DNA from: Streptomyces sp. NBC_01481
GTDB taxonomy: Bacteria; Actinomycetota; Actinomycetes; Streptomycetales; Streptomycetaceae
Direction: 5' to 3'
Assembly: GCF_026339995.1 (NCBI RefSeq)
Contig: NZ_JAPEPT010000002.1
Span: 297,001-361,000, forward strand
DNA length: 64,000 nt
A program made the position numbers and the translations under genes. Shown one piece after another: positions 9,568 through 17,721 of the stretch. The notes beneath the pieces are model-generated. The model did not search any database and was not told the origin of the DNA. It saw only the letters and a program-made list of their open reading frames with translations. Within the stretch, counting starts at the first letter, position 1; the number at the start of each line of letters is the position of its first letter.

Positions 9568-11217
9568 GTGGTGGCGGAGCCGGAGGGTCCGGAAGACCGG
9601 AAGCCTCAGTCCGACGAGGCGCACAGCGCCTTCACCCCGCCGCCCGGGGTGGGACAGCCGGATGTTCCCGAAGAGGACCATCCCTCCTCGGAGTTCGCCG
9701 TTCCGGCCGGGGTCGGCACCGAGGGCCCGGCCGGGCCGGAAGGTTCCGCCTTCGCCCTGCCGAGCACCTACAGCGCCAAGAGCTCGCCGCCCGCGTTCAC
9801 GCCCGCGCACGGTATCCCCATGGTCCGGCTGACGAGCCACGCCCCCTGGCAGGACCGGATGCGGGCGATGCTGCGGATGCCGGTGGGCGAGCGGCCCGTG
9901 CCGGAGGCCGTCCAGCGGCACGAGGAGGGCGGCCCGGCCGTCCCCCGCGTGCTGGACCTGACGCTGCGTATCGGGGAGCTGCTGCTCGCGGGCGGCGAGG
10001 GCGCCGAGGACGTCGAGGCGGCCATGTTCGCCATCTCGCGTTCGTACGGACTCGACCGCTGCGAGCCGACCGTCACCTTCACCCTGCTGTCGATCACCCA
10101 CCAGCCCTCGCTCGTCGACGACCCGGTGACGGCGAACCGGACCGTACGCCGCCGGGGCACCGACTACACCCGGCTGGCCGCGGTCTACCGGCTGGTCCAC
10201 GACATCAGCACCGAGGAGTCGGAGGTCTCGCTGGAGGAGGCCTACCGCCGCCTCGCCGAGATCCGCCGTAACCGGCACCCCTACCCCGGCTGGGCGCTCA
10301 CCCTGGCCGGCGGACTGCTGGCGGGCGCGGCGTCCGTGCTGGTCGGCGGCGATGCGCTGGTGTTCCTGGCGGCGGCGATCAGCGCCATGCTCGGCGACCG
10401 GCTGGCCTGGCTGTGCGCCGGGCGCGGACTGCCGGAGTTCTACCAGTTCGTCGCCGCGGCCATGCCCTCCGCCGCAATGGGCGTCGCGCTGACGCTGTCG
10501 CCGCTGGACGTACGCGCCTCCGCGGTGATCACCGGTGGTCTGTTCGCGCTGATCCCGGGGCGGGCCCTGGTCGCCGGCGTACAGGACGGCCTGACCGGCT
10601 TCTACATCACCGCTGCGGCCCGCCTGCTGGAGGTCGGCTATCTGGTGGTCGGCATCGTCGTCGGCGTACTGAGCGTGCTCTATCTGGGCCTCGCGCTGGG
10701 CGCGGGCCTGAACCCCGAGACAGCCATCCACAGCGTCGACCGGCCCCTCGTGCAGACGCTGGCGGCGATGGCGCTGTCCCTGTGCTTCGCCGTGCTGCTC
10801 CAGCAGGAGCGGAACACGGTGCTGTGGGCGACCTTCAACGGCGGCATCGCCTGGGTGGTGTACGGCGCGCTCGCGAATAACGCGGGTGTCTCGCCGGTCG
10901 CCGCGACGGCCGCCGCGGCCGGTCTGGTGGGCCTGTTCGGGCAGGTGCTCTCGCGCTACCGGTTCGCGTCCGCGCTGCCGTACGTGACCGCCGCGATCGG
11001 GCCGTTGCTGCCCGGTAGCGCGACGTACTTCGGGCTGCTCGAGATCGCCAGGAACGATCTGAACTCGGGCCTCACCCAGCTCACCAAGGCCGCCGCCCTG
11101 GCGCTCGCCATCGCGATCGGGGTGAACCTGGGGGGCGAGCTGTCCCGGCTGTTCCTCAGGATGCCCGGCGTTCAGGGCCCGCTGCGCCGCGCGGCCAAGC
11201 GGACGCGCGGATTCTGA
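9568..11217 (+). CDS. Threonine/serine exporter family (ThrE-like) membrane protein
   Basis: A 549-residue protein with a long polar N-terminus (about 130 residues), then the ThrE domain: a soluble segment LDLTLRIGELLLAGGEGAEDVE near residues 130-150, followed by about ten hydrophobic segments from about residue 235 to 535. Full-length ThrE joins both halves in one chain, as here. It probably exports small amino acids, though the substrate is inferred from the family. GTG 9568 follows GAGG about 8 bases upstream. It converges on dedA with an 18-base gap. Confidence 0.85.
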   Translation: MVAEPEGPEDRKPQSDEAHSAFTPPPGVGQPDVPEEDHPSSEFAVPAGVGTEGPAGPEGSAFALPSTYSAKSSPPAFTPAHGIPMVRLTSHAPWQDRMRAMLRMPVGERPVPEAVQRHEEGGPAVPRVLDLTLRIGELLLAGGEGAEDVEAAMFAISRSYGLDRCEPTVTFTLLSITHQPSLVDDPVTANRTVRRRGTDYTRLAAVYRLVHDISTEESEVSLEEAYRRLAEIRRNRHPYPGWALTLAGGLLAGAASVLVGGDALVFLAAAISAMLGDRLAWLCAGRGLPEFYQFVAAAMPSAAMGVALTLSPLDVRASAVITGGLFALIPGRALVAGVQDGLTGFYITAAARLLEVGYLVVGIVVGVLSVLYLGLALGAGLNPETAIHSVDRPLVQTLAAMALSLCFAVLLQQERNTVLWATFNGGIAWVVYGALANNAGVSPVAATAAAAGLVGLFGQVLSRYRFASALPYVTAAIGPLLPGSATYFGLLEIARNDLNSGLTQLTKAAALALAIAIGVNLGGELSRLFLRMPGVQGPLRRAAKRTRGF

Positions 11218-11235
11218 GCGGCCTGGGAGCCGGGC

Positions 11236-11934
11236 TCAGCGCTTGGCGTGGCGGCCGCGCTGCGCCGGGGGCACGTCGTCGTCGGCCGGTCCGGCGGCGG
11301 CTGCCGCCTTCTTGTTCTTGGAGCGGGCCCGCAGGAACTCGATCGCGATCGGGATCACCGAGAGCAGCACGATCAGGACCAGCATCGCCTCGATGTTCTT
11401 GTTCACGAACTCGACCTTGCCGAGCCCCGCGCCGAGCAGCGTCACACCCGCGCCCCAGAGCGCGCCGCCGATGATGTTGAACGTGATGAACGAGCGGTAG
11501 TTCATCCGGCTCACACCGGCGATGATCGGCGTGAACGTGCGCACGATGGGCACGAAGCGGGCCAGGACCAGCGACTTGGGACCGTACTTCTCGAAGAATT
11601 CGTGCGCCTTCTCGACGTTCTCCTGCTTGAAGAGCCGGGAGTCGGGGCGCTTGAACAGCGAGGGGCCGACCTTGCGGCCGAAGAGATAGCCGACCTGGTC
11701 GCCGACGACGGCCGCGAACACGATCAGCGCGCACACCGCCCACAGCGGGAGCTCGTCGAGCTTGCCGGTCGTCACCAGCAGGCCGGTGGTGAACAGCAGC
11801 GAGTCGCCCGGCAGAAAGAAGCCGATGAGCAGGCCGGATTCGGCGAAGACGATGACCAGGACCCCGATCAGACCGAAGGTCGCGATCAGATAGTCCGGGT
11901 CCAGCCAGCTCGGTCCGAGCGCAAGGGTAGTCAC
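11236..11934 (-). CDS. DedA family membrane protein
   Basis: A 232-residue integral membrane protein of the DedA/VTT group, linked to lipid-carrier flipping and membrane homeostasis. Typical segments are FAESGLLIGFFLPGDSLL near the start and ARFVPIVRTFTPIIAG in the middle, with a basic tail ending in RGRHAKR. GTG 11934 has AGGAG 10 bases upstream; the frame is open to 12093, but that extension runs through a tandem repeat and is unlikely to be coding. Confidence 0.88.
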   Translation of the reverse strand: MTTLALGPSWLDPDYLIATFGLIGVLVIVFAESGLLIGFFLPGDSLLFTTGLLVTTGKLDELPLWAVCALIVFAAVVGDQVGYLFGRKVGPSLFKRPDSRLFKQENVEKAHEFFEKYGPKSLVLARFVPIVRTFTPIIAGVSRMNYRSFITFNIIGGALWGAGVTLLGAGLGKVEFVNKNIEAMLVLIVLLSVIPIAIEFLRARSKNKKAAAAAGPADDDVPPAQRGRHAKR

Positions 11935-11970
11935 GAGGTCCGGGCTCCTGAGTCGATAGTCGGTCGATCG

Positions 11971-12006
11971 TCGATTCGGCCGTCGATTCGGCCGTCGATT
12001 CGGCGT
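11971..12006. repeat. Three tandem copies of a 12-bp unit upstream of dedA
   Basis: The unit TCGATTCGGCCG starts at 11971, 11983 and 11995; the third copy has two changes at its end. It lies 37 bases upstream of the dedA start, in the 5' region between dedA and the divergent YbjQ-family gene. No function is evident. Confidence 0.75.
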
Positions 12007-12131
12007 GGTCGGCCACCCAAAGCTATCAACGCATCGCCGCTGCTCCACGTTCCGTCCGCCCGCCCAGGATGCACTGTGCCCTGTCTGGGACAAAGCTGTG
12101 CGTTACAAGCCCGTACGGAAGGTGGACGCAG

Positions 12132-12497
12132 ATGGGCATCGAGGATTACGGCGGCGGACAGGGTCCGCAGCCCGAGGTACTGGTCGTCACGACGAACGAT
12201 GTACCGGGATTCCAGGTACAGCAGGTCATCGGCGAGGTGTTCGGACTCACCGTGCGCTCGCGGCATCTGGGCAGCCAGATCGGCGCCGGTCTCAAGTCGA
12301 TGATCGGCGGCGAGCTGAAGGGGCTGACCAAGACCCTGGTCGAGACCCGTAACCAGGCGATGGAGCGCCTGGTGGACCAGGCCCGCTCACGCGGCGCCAA
12401 CGGTGTGCTGATGTTCCGCTTCGATGTGTCGGAAGCGGCGGACGTGGGCACGGAGGTCTGCGCGTACGGGACGGCGGTGGTCCTGGCCAAGAGCTGA
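12132..12497 (+). CDS. YbjQ family (UPF0145) protein
   Basis: A 121-residue cytoplasmic protein of the YbjQ/heavy-metal-binding-domain family. It contains VLVVTTNDVPGFQVQQVIGEV at the start and the conserved RSRGANGVLMFRFD and CAYGTAVVL toward the end. Members form pentameric rings; their biological role is not known. ATG 12132 has AAGGTGG 6 bases upstream. It converges on tipA. Confidence 0.88.
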   Translation: MGIEDYGGGQGPQPEVLVVTTNDVPGFQVQQVIGEVFGLTVRSRHLGSQIGAGLKSMIGGELKGLTKTLVETRNQAMERLVDQARSRGANGVLMFRFDVSEAADVGTEVCAYGTAVVLAKS

Positions 12498-12533
12498 GGA
12501 GCCCCGGGCCAGGACGCTCGGGCCCGGCGCCGC

Positions 12534-12965
12534 TCAGCTGTTGCGCACCGCGTTCGCGAGGATCGCGTCGTGCAGGTACCGGGCCAGGTCCGGGCGGATC
12601 TGCTCGTACGTCTGCGTGAAGCGGTCGTCCGTTACGTACAGTTCGGCCAGTCCGGTGTGGATCTCGTAGCCGCAGTCGTAGAACCAGCGGACGATCTGCT
12701 GCCGGTGCTCCTCGGCGAGGTCCATCGCGGCCTCTCCGTCCGCGGGTGCTCCTGCCTCCATGAGCGCGACGACGCGGCGGTTCCAGTCGGCGCTCTCCTC
12801 CTTGAAGCGCAGCCAGTCGTCCTTGGTGTAGCGGGCGGAGCGGCGCTGCGACTCGGCATAGGCCGCGCTGCCGCCCCAGCGCCGCTCGGCCTCCTCGGCG
12901 TACTGCTCGGGGTCCTTGTCCCCGAAGACCTCGAACTTTTCCTCGGGGGTGAGGTTGATGCCCAT
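12534..12965 (-). CDS. tipA: TipAS, antibiotic-binding short form from an internal start
   Basis: Nested in-frame product of 143 residues starting at Met110 of TipAL (MGINLTPEEKFEVFGD). GGAGG lies 8 bases upstream of this ATG (minus strand ...GGAGGCGAAGAAG then ATG). In S. lividans the same internal start yields TipAS, an abundant drug-binding protein lacking the DNA-binding domain. The site is intact here, so both products are expected. Confidence 0.8.
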   Translation of the reverse strand: MGINLTPEEKFEVFGDKDPEQYAEEAERRWGGSAAYAESQRRSARYTKDDWLRFKEESADWNRRVVALMEAGAPADGEAAMDLAEEHRQQIVRWFYDCGYEIHTGLAELYVTDDRFTQTYEQIRPDLARYLHDAILANAVRNS

Positions 12966-13292
12966 CTTCTTCGCCTCCATGGCTTGTTCGACGGCGGCGG
13001 CCATCTCCTGCAGCCTGGCGATCCGGCCGGTCAGCAGCTCGTGCTGCCTGCGCAGGTGTTCGCGCGGGTCCGCGTCCGGGTCGTCGAGCAGCGCCGCGAC
13101 CTCGTCGAGCGGGAAGCCGAGCTCCCGGTAGAAAAGGATCTGCTGCAGCCGGTCGAGGTCGGCGTCCTCGTAGCGCCGGTGGCCCGCGTGGCTGCGGCCA
13201 CCCGGACGGAGCAGTCCGATCTCGTCGTAGTGGTGCAGCGTGCGCACGGTCACTCCGGCGAATGCGGACACCTGTCCCACGGAGTAGCTCAT
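12534..13292 (-). CDS. tipA: Thiostrepton-responsive MerR regulator TipAL
   Basis: MerR-family activator of its own promoter that responds to cyclic thiopeptide antibiotics. The 252-residue protein has an N-terminal winged helix (VGQVSAFAGVTVRTLHHYDE, residues 6-25), a dimerisation coiled coil to about residue 109, and a C-terminal antibiotic-sequestering globin-like domain. Cys207 in WFYDCGYEIH is at the position of the cysteine that binds thiostrepton covalently. The promoter carries the typical inverted repeat. An internal ribosome binding site allows a second, short product (listed separately). Confidence 0.95.
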   Translation of the reverse strand: MSYSVGQVSAFAGVTVRTLHHYDEIGLLRPGGRSHAGHRRYEDADLDRLQQILFYRELGFPLDEVAALLDDPDADPREHLRRQHELLTGRIARLQEMAAAVEQAMEAKKMGINLTPEEKFEVFGDKDPEQYAEEAERRWGGSAAYAESQRRSARYTKDDWLRFKEESADWNRRVVALMEAGAPADGEAAMDLAEEHRQQIVRWFYDCGYEIHTGLAELYVTDDRFTQTYEQIRPDLARYLHDAILANAVRNS

Positions 13293-13327
13293 CGCTTTCC
13301 GCTCCTTCGTCTCTCGTTACGCCTCCC

Positions 13328-13358
13328 AGCCTCACTCCTCACGTTGCGTGAGGTGCAA
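13328..13358 (-). promoter_or_regulatory. tipA promoter with TipA operator
   Basis: On the minus strand a -35 TTGCAC (13353-13358) is followed by a 19-bp spacer and a weak -10 (GAGGCT, 13328-13333). The 17-bp inverted repeat CCTCACG-CAA-CGTGAGG (13337-13353) fills the spacer. The long spacer with a central palindrome is the MerR-type activated architecture and closely resembles the known ptipA. Confidence 0.85.
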
Positions 13359-13415
13359 GGCCGTACGAGCCTGAGAACTGACCGCACATCCATGCGCCAG
13401 GAAGGCGATACCGAC

Positions 13416-14858
13416 GTGCCACTCCACAAGGGCGCGGCCGCCCCTCCCCACCAGGACGGCTCCGCCGAGCACACGCCGGAAATGCGCAGGCTCGCGGTCA
13501 ATCCCTTCTTCGGTGCGACCGACCCGACCAGCGGAATGACCGCGGCCCCGCCCACCCACCGACTTCCGGACGGGCCGCTTCCGCCCATGACGGCGTACCA
13601 GCTGGTGCACGACGAGCTGATGCTGGACGGCAACGCACGGCTCAACCTCGCCACCTTCGTCACGACCTGGATGGAGCCGCAGGCCGGGGTGCTGATGGCG
13701 GAGTGCCGGGACAAGAACATGATCGACAAGGACGAGTACCCGCGCACCGCCGAGCTGGAGCGGCGTTGTGTGGCCATGCTCGCCGACCTGTGGAACGCCC
13801 CGGACCCGGCCTCCGCGGTCGGCTGCTCGACCACCGGCTCCAGCGAGGCCTGCATGCTCGCCGGGATGGCGCTCAAACGCCGTTGGGCGCAGCGCCACGC
13901 GGACCGCTATCCCGGCGCCGCCCGGCCGAATCTTGTGACGGGCGCCAATGCCCAGGTCTGCTGGGAGAAGTTCTGCAATTTCTGGGAGGTCGAGCCGCGT
14001 CTCGTGCCGATGGAGGGCGACCGCTTCCATCTCGATCCGCAGGCGGCGGCCGATCTCTGCGACGAGAACACGATCGGCGTGGTGAGCGTGCTGGGCTCCA
14101 CCTTCGACGGGTCGTACGAGCCCGTCGCCGAGGTCTGTGCCGCGCTGGACGCCCTCCAGGAGCGTACGGGCCTGGACATCCCGGTCCATGTCGACGGGGC
14201 GTCCGGCGGGATGGTGGCGCCGTTCATCGACGAGGATCTGGTCTGGGACTTCCGGCTGCCGCGGATCAAGTCGATCAACACCTCCGGGCACAAGTACGGC
14301 CTGGTCTACCCGGGGGTCGGCTGGGCGCTGTGGCGTTCACCGGAGGATCTGCCGGAGGATCTGGTCTTCCGGGTCAACTATCTGGGCGGCAACATGCCGA
14401 CGTTCGCCCTCAACTTCTCGCGTCCGGGCGCTCAGGTCGTCGCGCAGTACTACACGTTCCTGCGGCTGGGCAGGGAGGGCTACCAGGCCGTTCAACAGAC
14501 CTCCCGGGAGATCGCCTGCGGGCTCGCGGACCGGATCGGGGCGCTGGAGGAGTTCCAACTCCTCACGAGAGGCGACCAGTTGCCGGTCTTCGCGGTCACC
14601 ACCGCGCCGGACGTGAAGAACTTCGACGTCTTCGACGTCTCGCGGCGGCTGCGCGAACGCGGCTGGCTGGTCCCCGCCTACTCCTTCCCGCCCAACCGCG
14701 AGGACCTCTCGGTACTGCGACTGGTGATCCGCAACGGCTTCTCGGCCGACCTCGGCGAGCTGCTGCTGGACGATCTGAACCAACTGCTGCCGGAACTGCG
14801 CCGCCAGCAGCACCCGTTGAGCACGGACACGGAGCGGGCTTCGGCGTTCCACCACTGA
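13416..14858 (+). CDS. gadB: Glutamate decarboxylase
   Basis: PLP-dependent group II decarboxylase that converts L-glutamate to GABA and consumes a proton. The 480-residue protein contains NLATFVTTWMEP, the PLP-pocket HVDGASGG, and the Schiff-base Lys293 in SGHKYG. GTG 13416 is preceded by AGGAAGG 10 bases upstream; ATG 13392 is an in-frame alternative. It is divergent from tipA and convergent with the PadR gene, with no intervening base. Confidence 0.93.
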   Translation: MPLHKGAAAPPHQDGSAEHTPEMRRLAVNPFFGATDPTSGMTAAPPTHRLPDGPLPPMTAYQLVHDELMLDGNARLNLATFVTTWMEPQAGVLMAECRDKNMIDKDEYPRTAELERRCVAMLADLWNAPDPASAVGCSTTGSSEACMLAGMALKRRWAQRHADRYPGAARPNLVTGANAQVCWEKFCNFWEVEPRLVPMEGDRFHLDPQAAADLCDENTIGVVSVLGSTFDGSYEPVAEVCAALDALQERTGLDIPVHVDGASGGMVAPFIDEDLVWDFRLPRIKSINTSGHKYGLVYPGVGWALWRSPEDLPEDLVFRVNYLGGNMPTFALNFSRPGAQVVAQYYTFLRLGREGYQAVQQTSREIACGLADRIGALEEFQLLTRGDQLPVFAVTTAPDVKNFDVFDVSRRLRERGWLVPAYSFPPNREDLSVLRLVIRNGFSADLGELLLDDLNQLLPELRRQQHPLSTDTERASAFHH

Positions 14859-15500
14859 TCAGCGCTCGTCCTGCGGGTGCCGCTCGCCCGTCGCGTACGG
14901 GTTCTCCTCGCCCTCCGCGAGCACCCCCGAGAAGGGCTCCCCCTCCCCCGCGAACACGTACGCCCCGTCCTCGATCCGCCGGATCAGCCCCCGCGTCCAC
15001 TCCGCGCCGAAGTCCGCCGAGCCCACCCACATGTTCATGATTTCGCCGATGTGCCCGATCGACTCGGGCCCCGCCTCCGGTGTGTAGTACTCCGTCACCG
15101 AGGTCCGCCACTCCTCCAGGCCGCGCACGCGCTCCTTCAGCAGGGCCACGGCATCCTCCCGCGCGAGATCGACGATGAAGCCGATCCCCGCCGAGAGCAC
15201 GTCCATCTTCTCGTCGTAGGCCGTCAGGGACTCCCGCAGCAGCTTGAAGAACTCCTCGGTGCCCTTCTCAGTGATCTCGTACTCGGTACGCGGCGGCCCG
15301 CCGGCCGTGGACGGCGCGGTCTCGTGGGCGCGCAGCAGTCCCTGCTTCGCCATCTGCTTCAGCGCGTGGTAGATCGAGCCCGGCTTGGCGTTGGACCACT
15401 CGTGCGCGCCCCAGTACTCCAGATCGTTGCGGACCTGGTAGCCGTGCGCCCGCCCGTGCTGGCGTACGGCCCCGAGGACCAGCAGCCGGATCGCTGACAT
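14859..15500 (-). CDS. PadR family transcriptional regulator
   Basis: A 213-residue repressor-type protein with an N-terminal winged helix typical of PadR (MSAIRLLVLGAVRQHGRAHG through WSNAKPGSIYHALKQMAKQG, then the EYEITEKGTEEF wing) and an alpha-helical C-terminal domain. The extra length places it in the Vir-like PadR-s2 class. An 18-bp palindrome sits just upstream and is probably its own operator. Its stop codon directly abuts that of gadB on the other strand. Confidence 0.9.
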   Translation of the reverse strand: MSAIRLLVLGAVRQHGRAHGYQVRNDLEYWGAHEWSNAKPGSIYHALKQMAKQGLLRAHETAPSTAGGPPRTEYEITEKGTEEFFKLLRESLTAYDEKMDVLSAGIGFIVDLAREDAVALLKERVRGLEEWRTSVTEYYTPEAGPESIGHIGEIMNMWVGSADFGAEWTRGLIRRIEDGAYVFAGEGEPFSGVLAEGEENPYATGERHPQDER

Positions 15501-15512
15501 CCGCGTACCTTT

Positions 15513-15530
15513 CTATTCAACTTTGAATAG
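15513..15530. promoter_or_regulatory. Palindrome upstream of the PadR gene, likely autoregulatory operator
   Basis: CTATTCAA-CT-TTGAATAG has exact 8-bp arms and starts 13 bases upstream of the PadR start. It is AT-rich in GC-rich surroundings and lies between the PadR and DinB-like genes. PadR proteins commonly bind such dyads over their own promoter; binding here is inferred. Confidence 0.6.
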
Positions 15531-15543
15531 GGTACGGCCGGGC

Positions 15544-16092
15544 TCAGCCCCAGCTCTGGCCGCTCTCCAGCGCCACCAGGTCGAACGCGCCCTTGCCGTC
15601 CAGCGACTCGCGGATGATGTCGGCGTGCCCGGCGTGCCGGGCGACCTCCTCGACCAGGTGCAGCAGCATCCAGCGCATGGACACAGCGCCGTCCTTGGGG
15701 AACCAGGGCGCGGGAGGCAGCGGGAAGGTGTCGTTCAGGCTCGGTACGGAGTGGATGAAGGCCTCCGTCTCCTTGACCACCTCGTCCCAGAAGGCCAGCA
15801 TCCCCGGGACGGTCTCGTCGCCCACCAGCCGGAAGCTGTCCGGCCAGGTCTCCTCCGTACGCGCCTTCTCGTTCGTTCGCTGCTGCGCCCGCCGCAGCCA
15901 GCCGAGCTCCGTCTCGGCGACATGCTTGAGCAGCCCGGAGAGCGAGAGCTCGCTGGCGCTGGGCCGGCTCGCGGCCTGTTCCTCGGTCAGCCCGAGTACC
16001 GAGCGGCGGATCGCGCCGCGCTGCGCCTCGATGAAAGCGAGCAGCGCGCCGCGCTCGTCGCCGTGAGCCTCCGCGGGAACGTGAGTGACCAT
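15544..16092 (-). CDS. DinB-like (DUF664) protein
   Basis: A 182-residue four-helix-bundle protein of the DinB/DUF664 superfamily, many of whose actinobacterial members are mycothiol-dependent enzymes. Likely metal-binding histidines are in LLKHVAETELGWL and HLVEEVARHAGHADIIRE. It shares its strand with the PadR gene, 43 bases upstream of that gene's start, so it may be co-transcribed into it. The substrate is unknown. Confidence 0.85.
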   Translation of the reverse strand: MVTHVPAEAHGDERGALLAFIEAQRGAIRRSVLGLTEEQAASRPSASELSLSGLLKHVAETELGWLRRAQQRTNEKARTEETWPDSFRLVGDETVPGMLAFWDEVVKETEAFIHSVPSLNDTFPLPPAPWFPKDGAVSMRWMLLHLVEEVARHAGHADIIRESLDGKGAFDLVALESGQSWG

Positions 16093-16145
16093 GATGTCCG
16101 CCCTTCCGAGCCTGGTTGCGCCGTTCTGACACCGACCAAACTAGT

Positions 16146-16178
16146 GACCCTTGCGGTCAGCTTCCGTCCGCAAGGGTC
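16146..16178 (-). terminator. Hairpin after the aldehyde dehydrogenase gene
   Basis: GACCCTTGCGG (16146-16156) and CCGCAAGGGTC (16168-16178) are exact inverted repeats with an 11-base loop, 17 bases after the stop at 16195 on the minus strand. It separates the dehydrogenase from the DinB-like gene. Confidence 0.65.
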
Positions 16179-16194
16179 GCGGCGTCCGGGACAG

Positions 16195-17652
16195 TCAGAA
16201 GGGGAACTGCGAGCGCCCGTGCTGCACCGAGATCCACTTCTGGGTGGTGAACGCCTCGATCATCGACTCGCCGTTCAGCCGCCCGCTGCCCGAGTGCTTC
16301 TCGCCGCCGAAGGGCACGATCGGCTCGTCGTGGACCGTGCTGTCGTTGATGTGGATCATCCCGGTGTTGATGCGCTGGGCGATCCGTACCCCGTGCTCGA
16401 TGTCGGCGGTGTGCACCGCGCCGCTCAGGCCGTACGGAGTGTCGTTGGCGATCCTGACCGCCTCGTCCTCCCCGTCGAAGGGCACGATCAGGGCCACCGG
16501 GCCGAAGATCTCCTGCTGCAGGACCGGCGAGTCGGCTTCGAGCCCGGTCAGCACCGACGGGCGCACCAGATTGCCCTCGGAGCTGCCGTGCAGCAGCGCG
16601 GTCGCGCCGGCCTCCACGGTCTGGTCGACGAGCGCCGTGACCGCGTCCGCCTGCGTGGAGTTGATGAGCGGGCCGATGTGGGTGCCCGGGTCCCTGGGGT
16701 CGCCGACCTTGAGGCTCTTGACCTTGGCGACGAACTTCTCGGTGAACTCCTTCTCCACCTTCCGGTCCACCAGGACACGGTTGGCGGCCATGCAGACCTG
16801 GCCCTGGTGCACGTAACGGCTGAAGACCGCCGCGTCCACCGCGTAGTCGATGTCCGCGTCCTCCAGCACGATCAGAGCGCTGTTGCCGCCCAGTTCGAGG
16901 ATCGCGCGCTTGAAGTTGGCCGCGCAGACCGTGGCGACATGCCGCCCCACCTTGTCGGAGCCGGTGAAGGAGATCGCCTTCGGCACCGGGTGCTCCAGCA
17001 GCGCGTCACCAATCTCCGCTATGTCGGTGATGACGACATTGAGCAGACCGGCGGGCAGGCCCGCGTCCTCGAAGACCTTGGCGACCAGGGATCCGCCGCA
17101 GATCGGGGTGTTCTGGTGCGGCTTGAGGACGACGGCGTTGCCCAGCGCCAGCGCCGGGGCCACCGACTTGATGGACAGCAGGAAGGGGAAGTTGAAGGGG
17201 CTGATGACACCCACGACGCCCACCGGCAGCCGGTAGACGCGGTTCTCCTTGCCGTCGACCGGCGAGGGCAGGATCCGGCCCTCGGGCCGCAGCGAGAGCT
17301 GCACCGCCTCGCGCAGGAACTCCTTGGCGAGGTGGAGTTCGAAGGCCGCCTTCAGATGCGTGCCGCCGAGCTCCGCGATGATCGACTCGGTGATCTCCTG
17401 CTCGCGGTCCTCGATGATGCGCAGGGCGCGCTCGAAGACGAGGCGGCGGGCGTACGGATTGGTCGCGGCCCAGGCCTCCTGCGCACGCTCGGCGGCGCGG
17501 TATGCCTGGTCCACCTCGGCGGCGGTGGCAACGGGGATCGAGGCCAGCTTCTCCCCGTCGTACGGGTTGAAGTCGATGATGTCCCAGGAGCCGCTTCCCG
17601 GCCTCCACTCGCCATCGATGTACTGCTGGGCCAGCTCGGTGAAGAAGGACAT
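16195..17652 (-). CDS. Aldehyde dehydrogenase (NAD(P)+-dependent)
   Basis: A 485-residue ALDH-superfamily enzyme oxidising an aldehyde to its acid. Features: the cofactor region ISPFNFPFLLSIKSVAPAL, the general-base Glu in LELGGNSALIV, and nucleophile Cys287 in GQVCMAANR. It most resembles aromatic (benzaldehyde/vanillin type) dehydrogenases, but the substrate is not determined by sequence. ATG 17652 follows AAGGA at 10 bases; the frame is open to 17709. Confidence 0.92.
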   Translation of the reverse strand: MSFFTELAQQYIDGEWRPGSGSWDIIDFNPYDGEKLASIPVATAAEVDQAYRAAERAQEAWAATNPYARRLVFERALRIIEDREQEITESIIAELGGTHLKAAFELHLAKEFLREAVQLSLRPEGRILPSPVDGKENRVYRLPVGVVGVISPFNFPFLLSIKSVAPALALGNAVVLKPHQNTPICGGSLVAKVFEDAGLPAGLLNVVITDIAEIGDALLEHPVPKAISFTGSDKVGRHVATVCAANFKRAILELGGNSALIVLEDADIDYAVDAAVFSRYVHQGQVCMAANRVLVDRKVEKEFTEKFVAKVKSLKVGDPRDPGTHIGPLINSTQADAVTALVDQTVEAGATALLHGSSEGNLVRPSVLTGLEADSPVLQQEIFGPVALIVPFDGEDEAVRIANDTPYGLSGAVHTADIEHGVRIAQRINTGMIHINDSTVHDEPIVPFGGEKHSGSGRLNGESMIEAFTTQKWISVQHGRSQFPF

Positions 17653-17721
17653 GTGATCCGATTCCTTACCGCAGAAGACTGCAGAAGCAGATGCCTGATG
17701 TGGCGTCATCGTACTTGTGTT

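Noticed and set aside
12570..13415. Open frame continuing gadB upstream across tipA
   Set aside because: It is antisense to tipA. The gadB start at 13416 has a proper ribosome binding site and matches family length.
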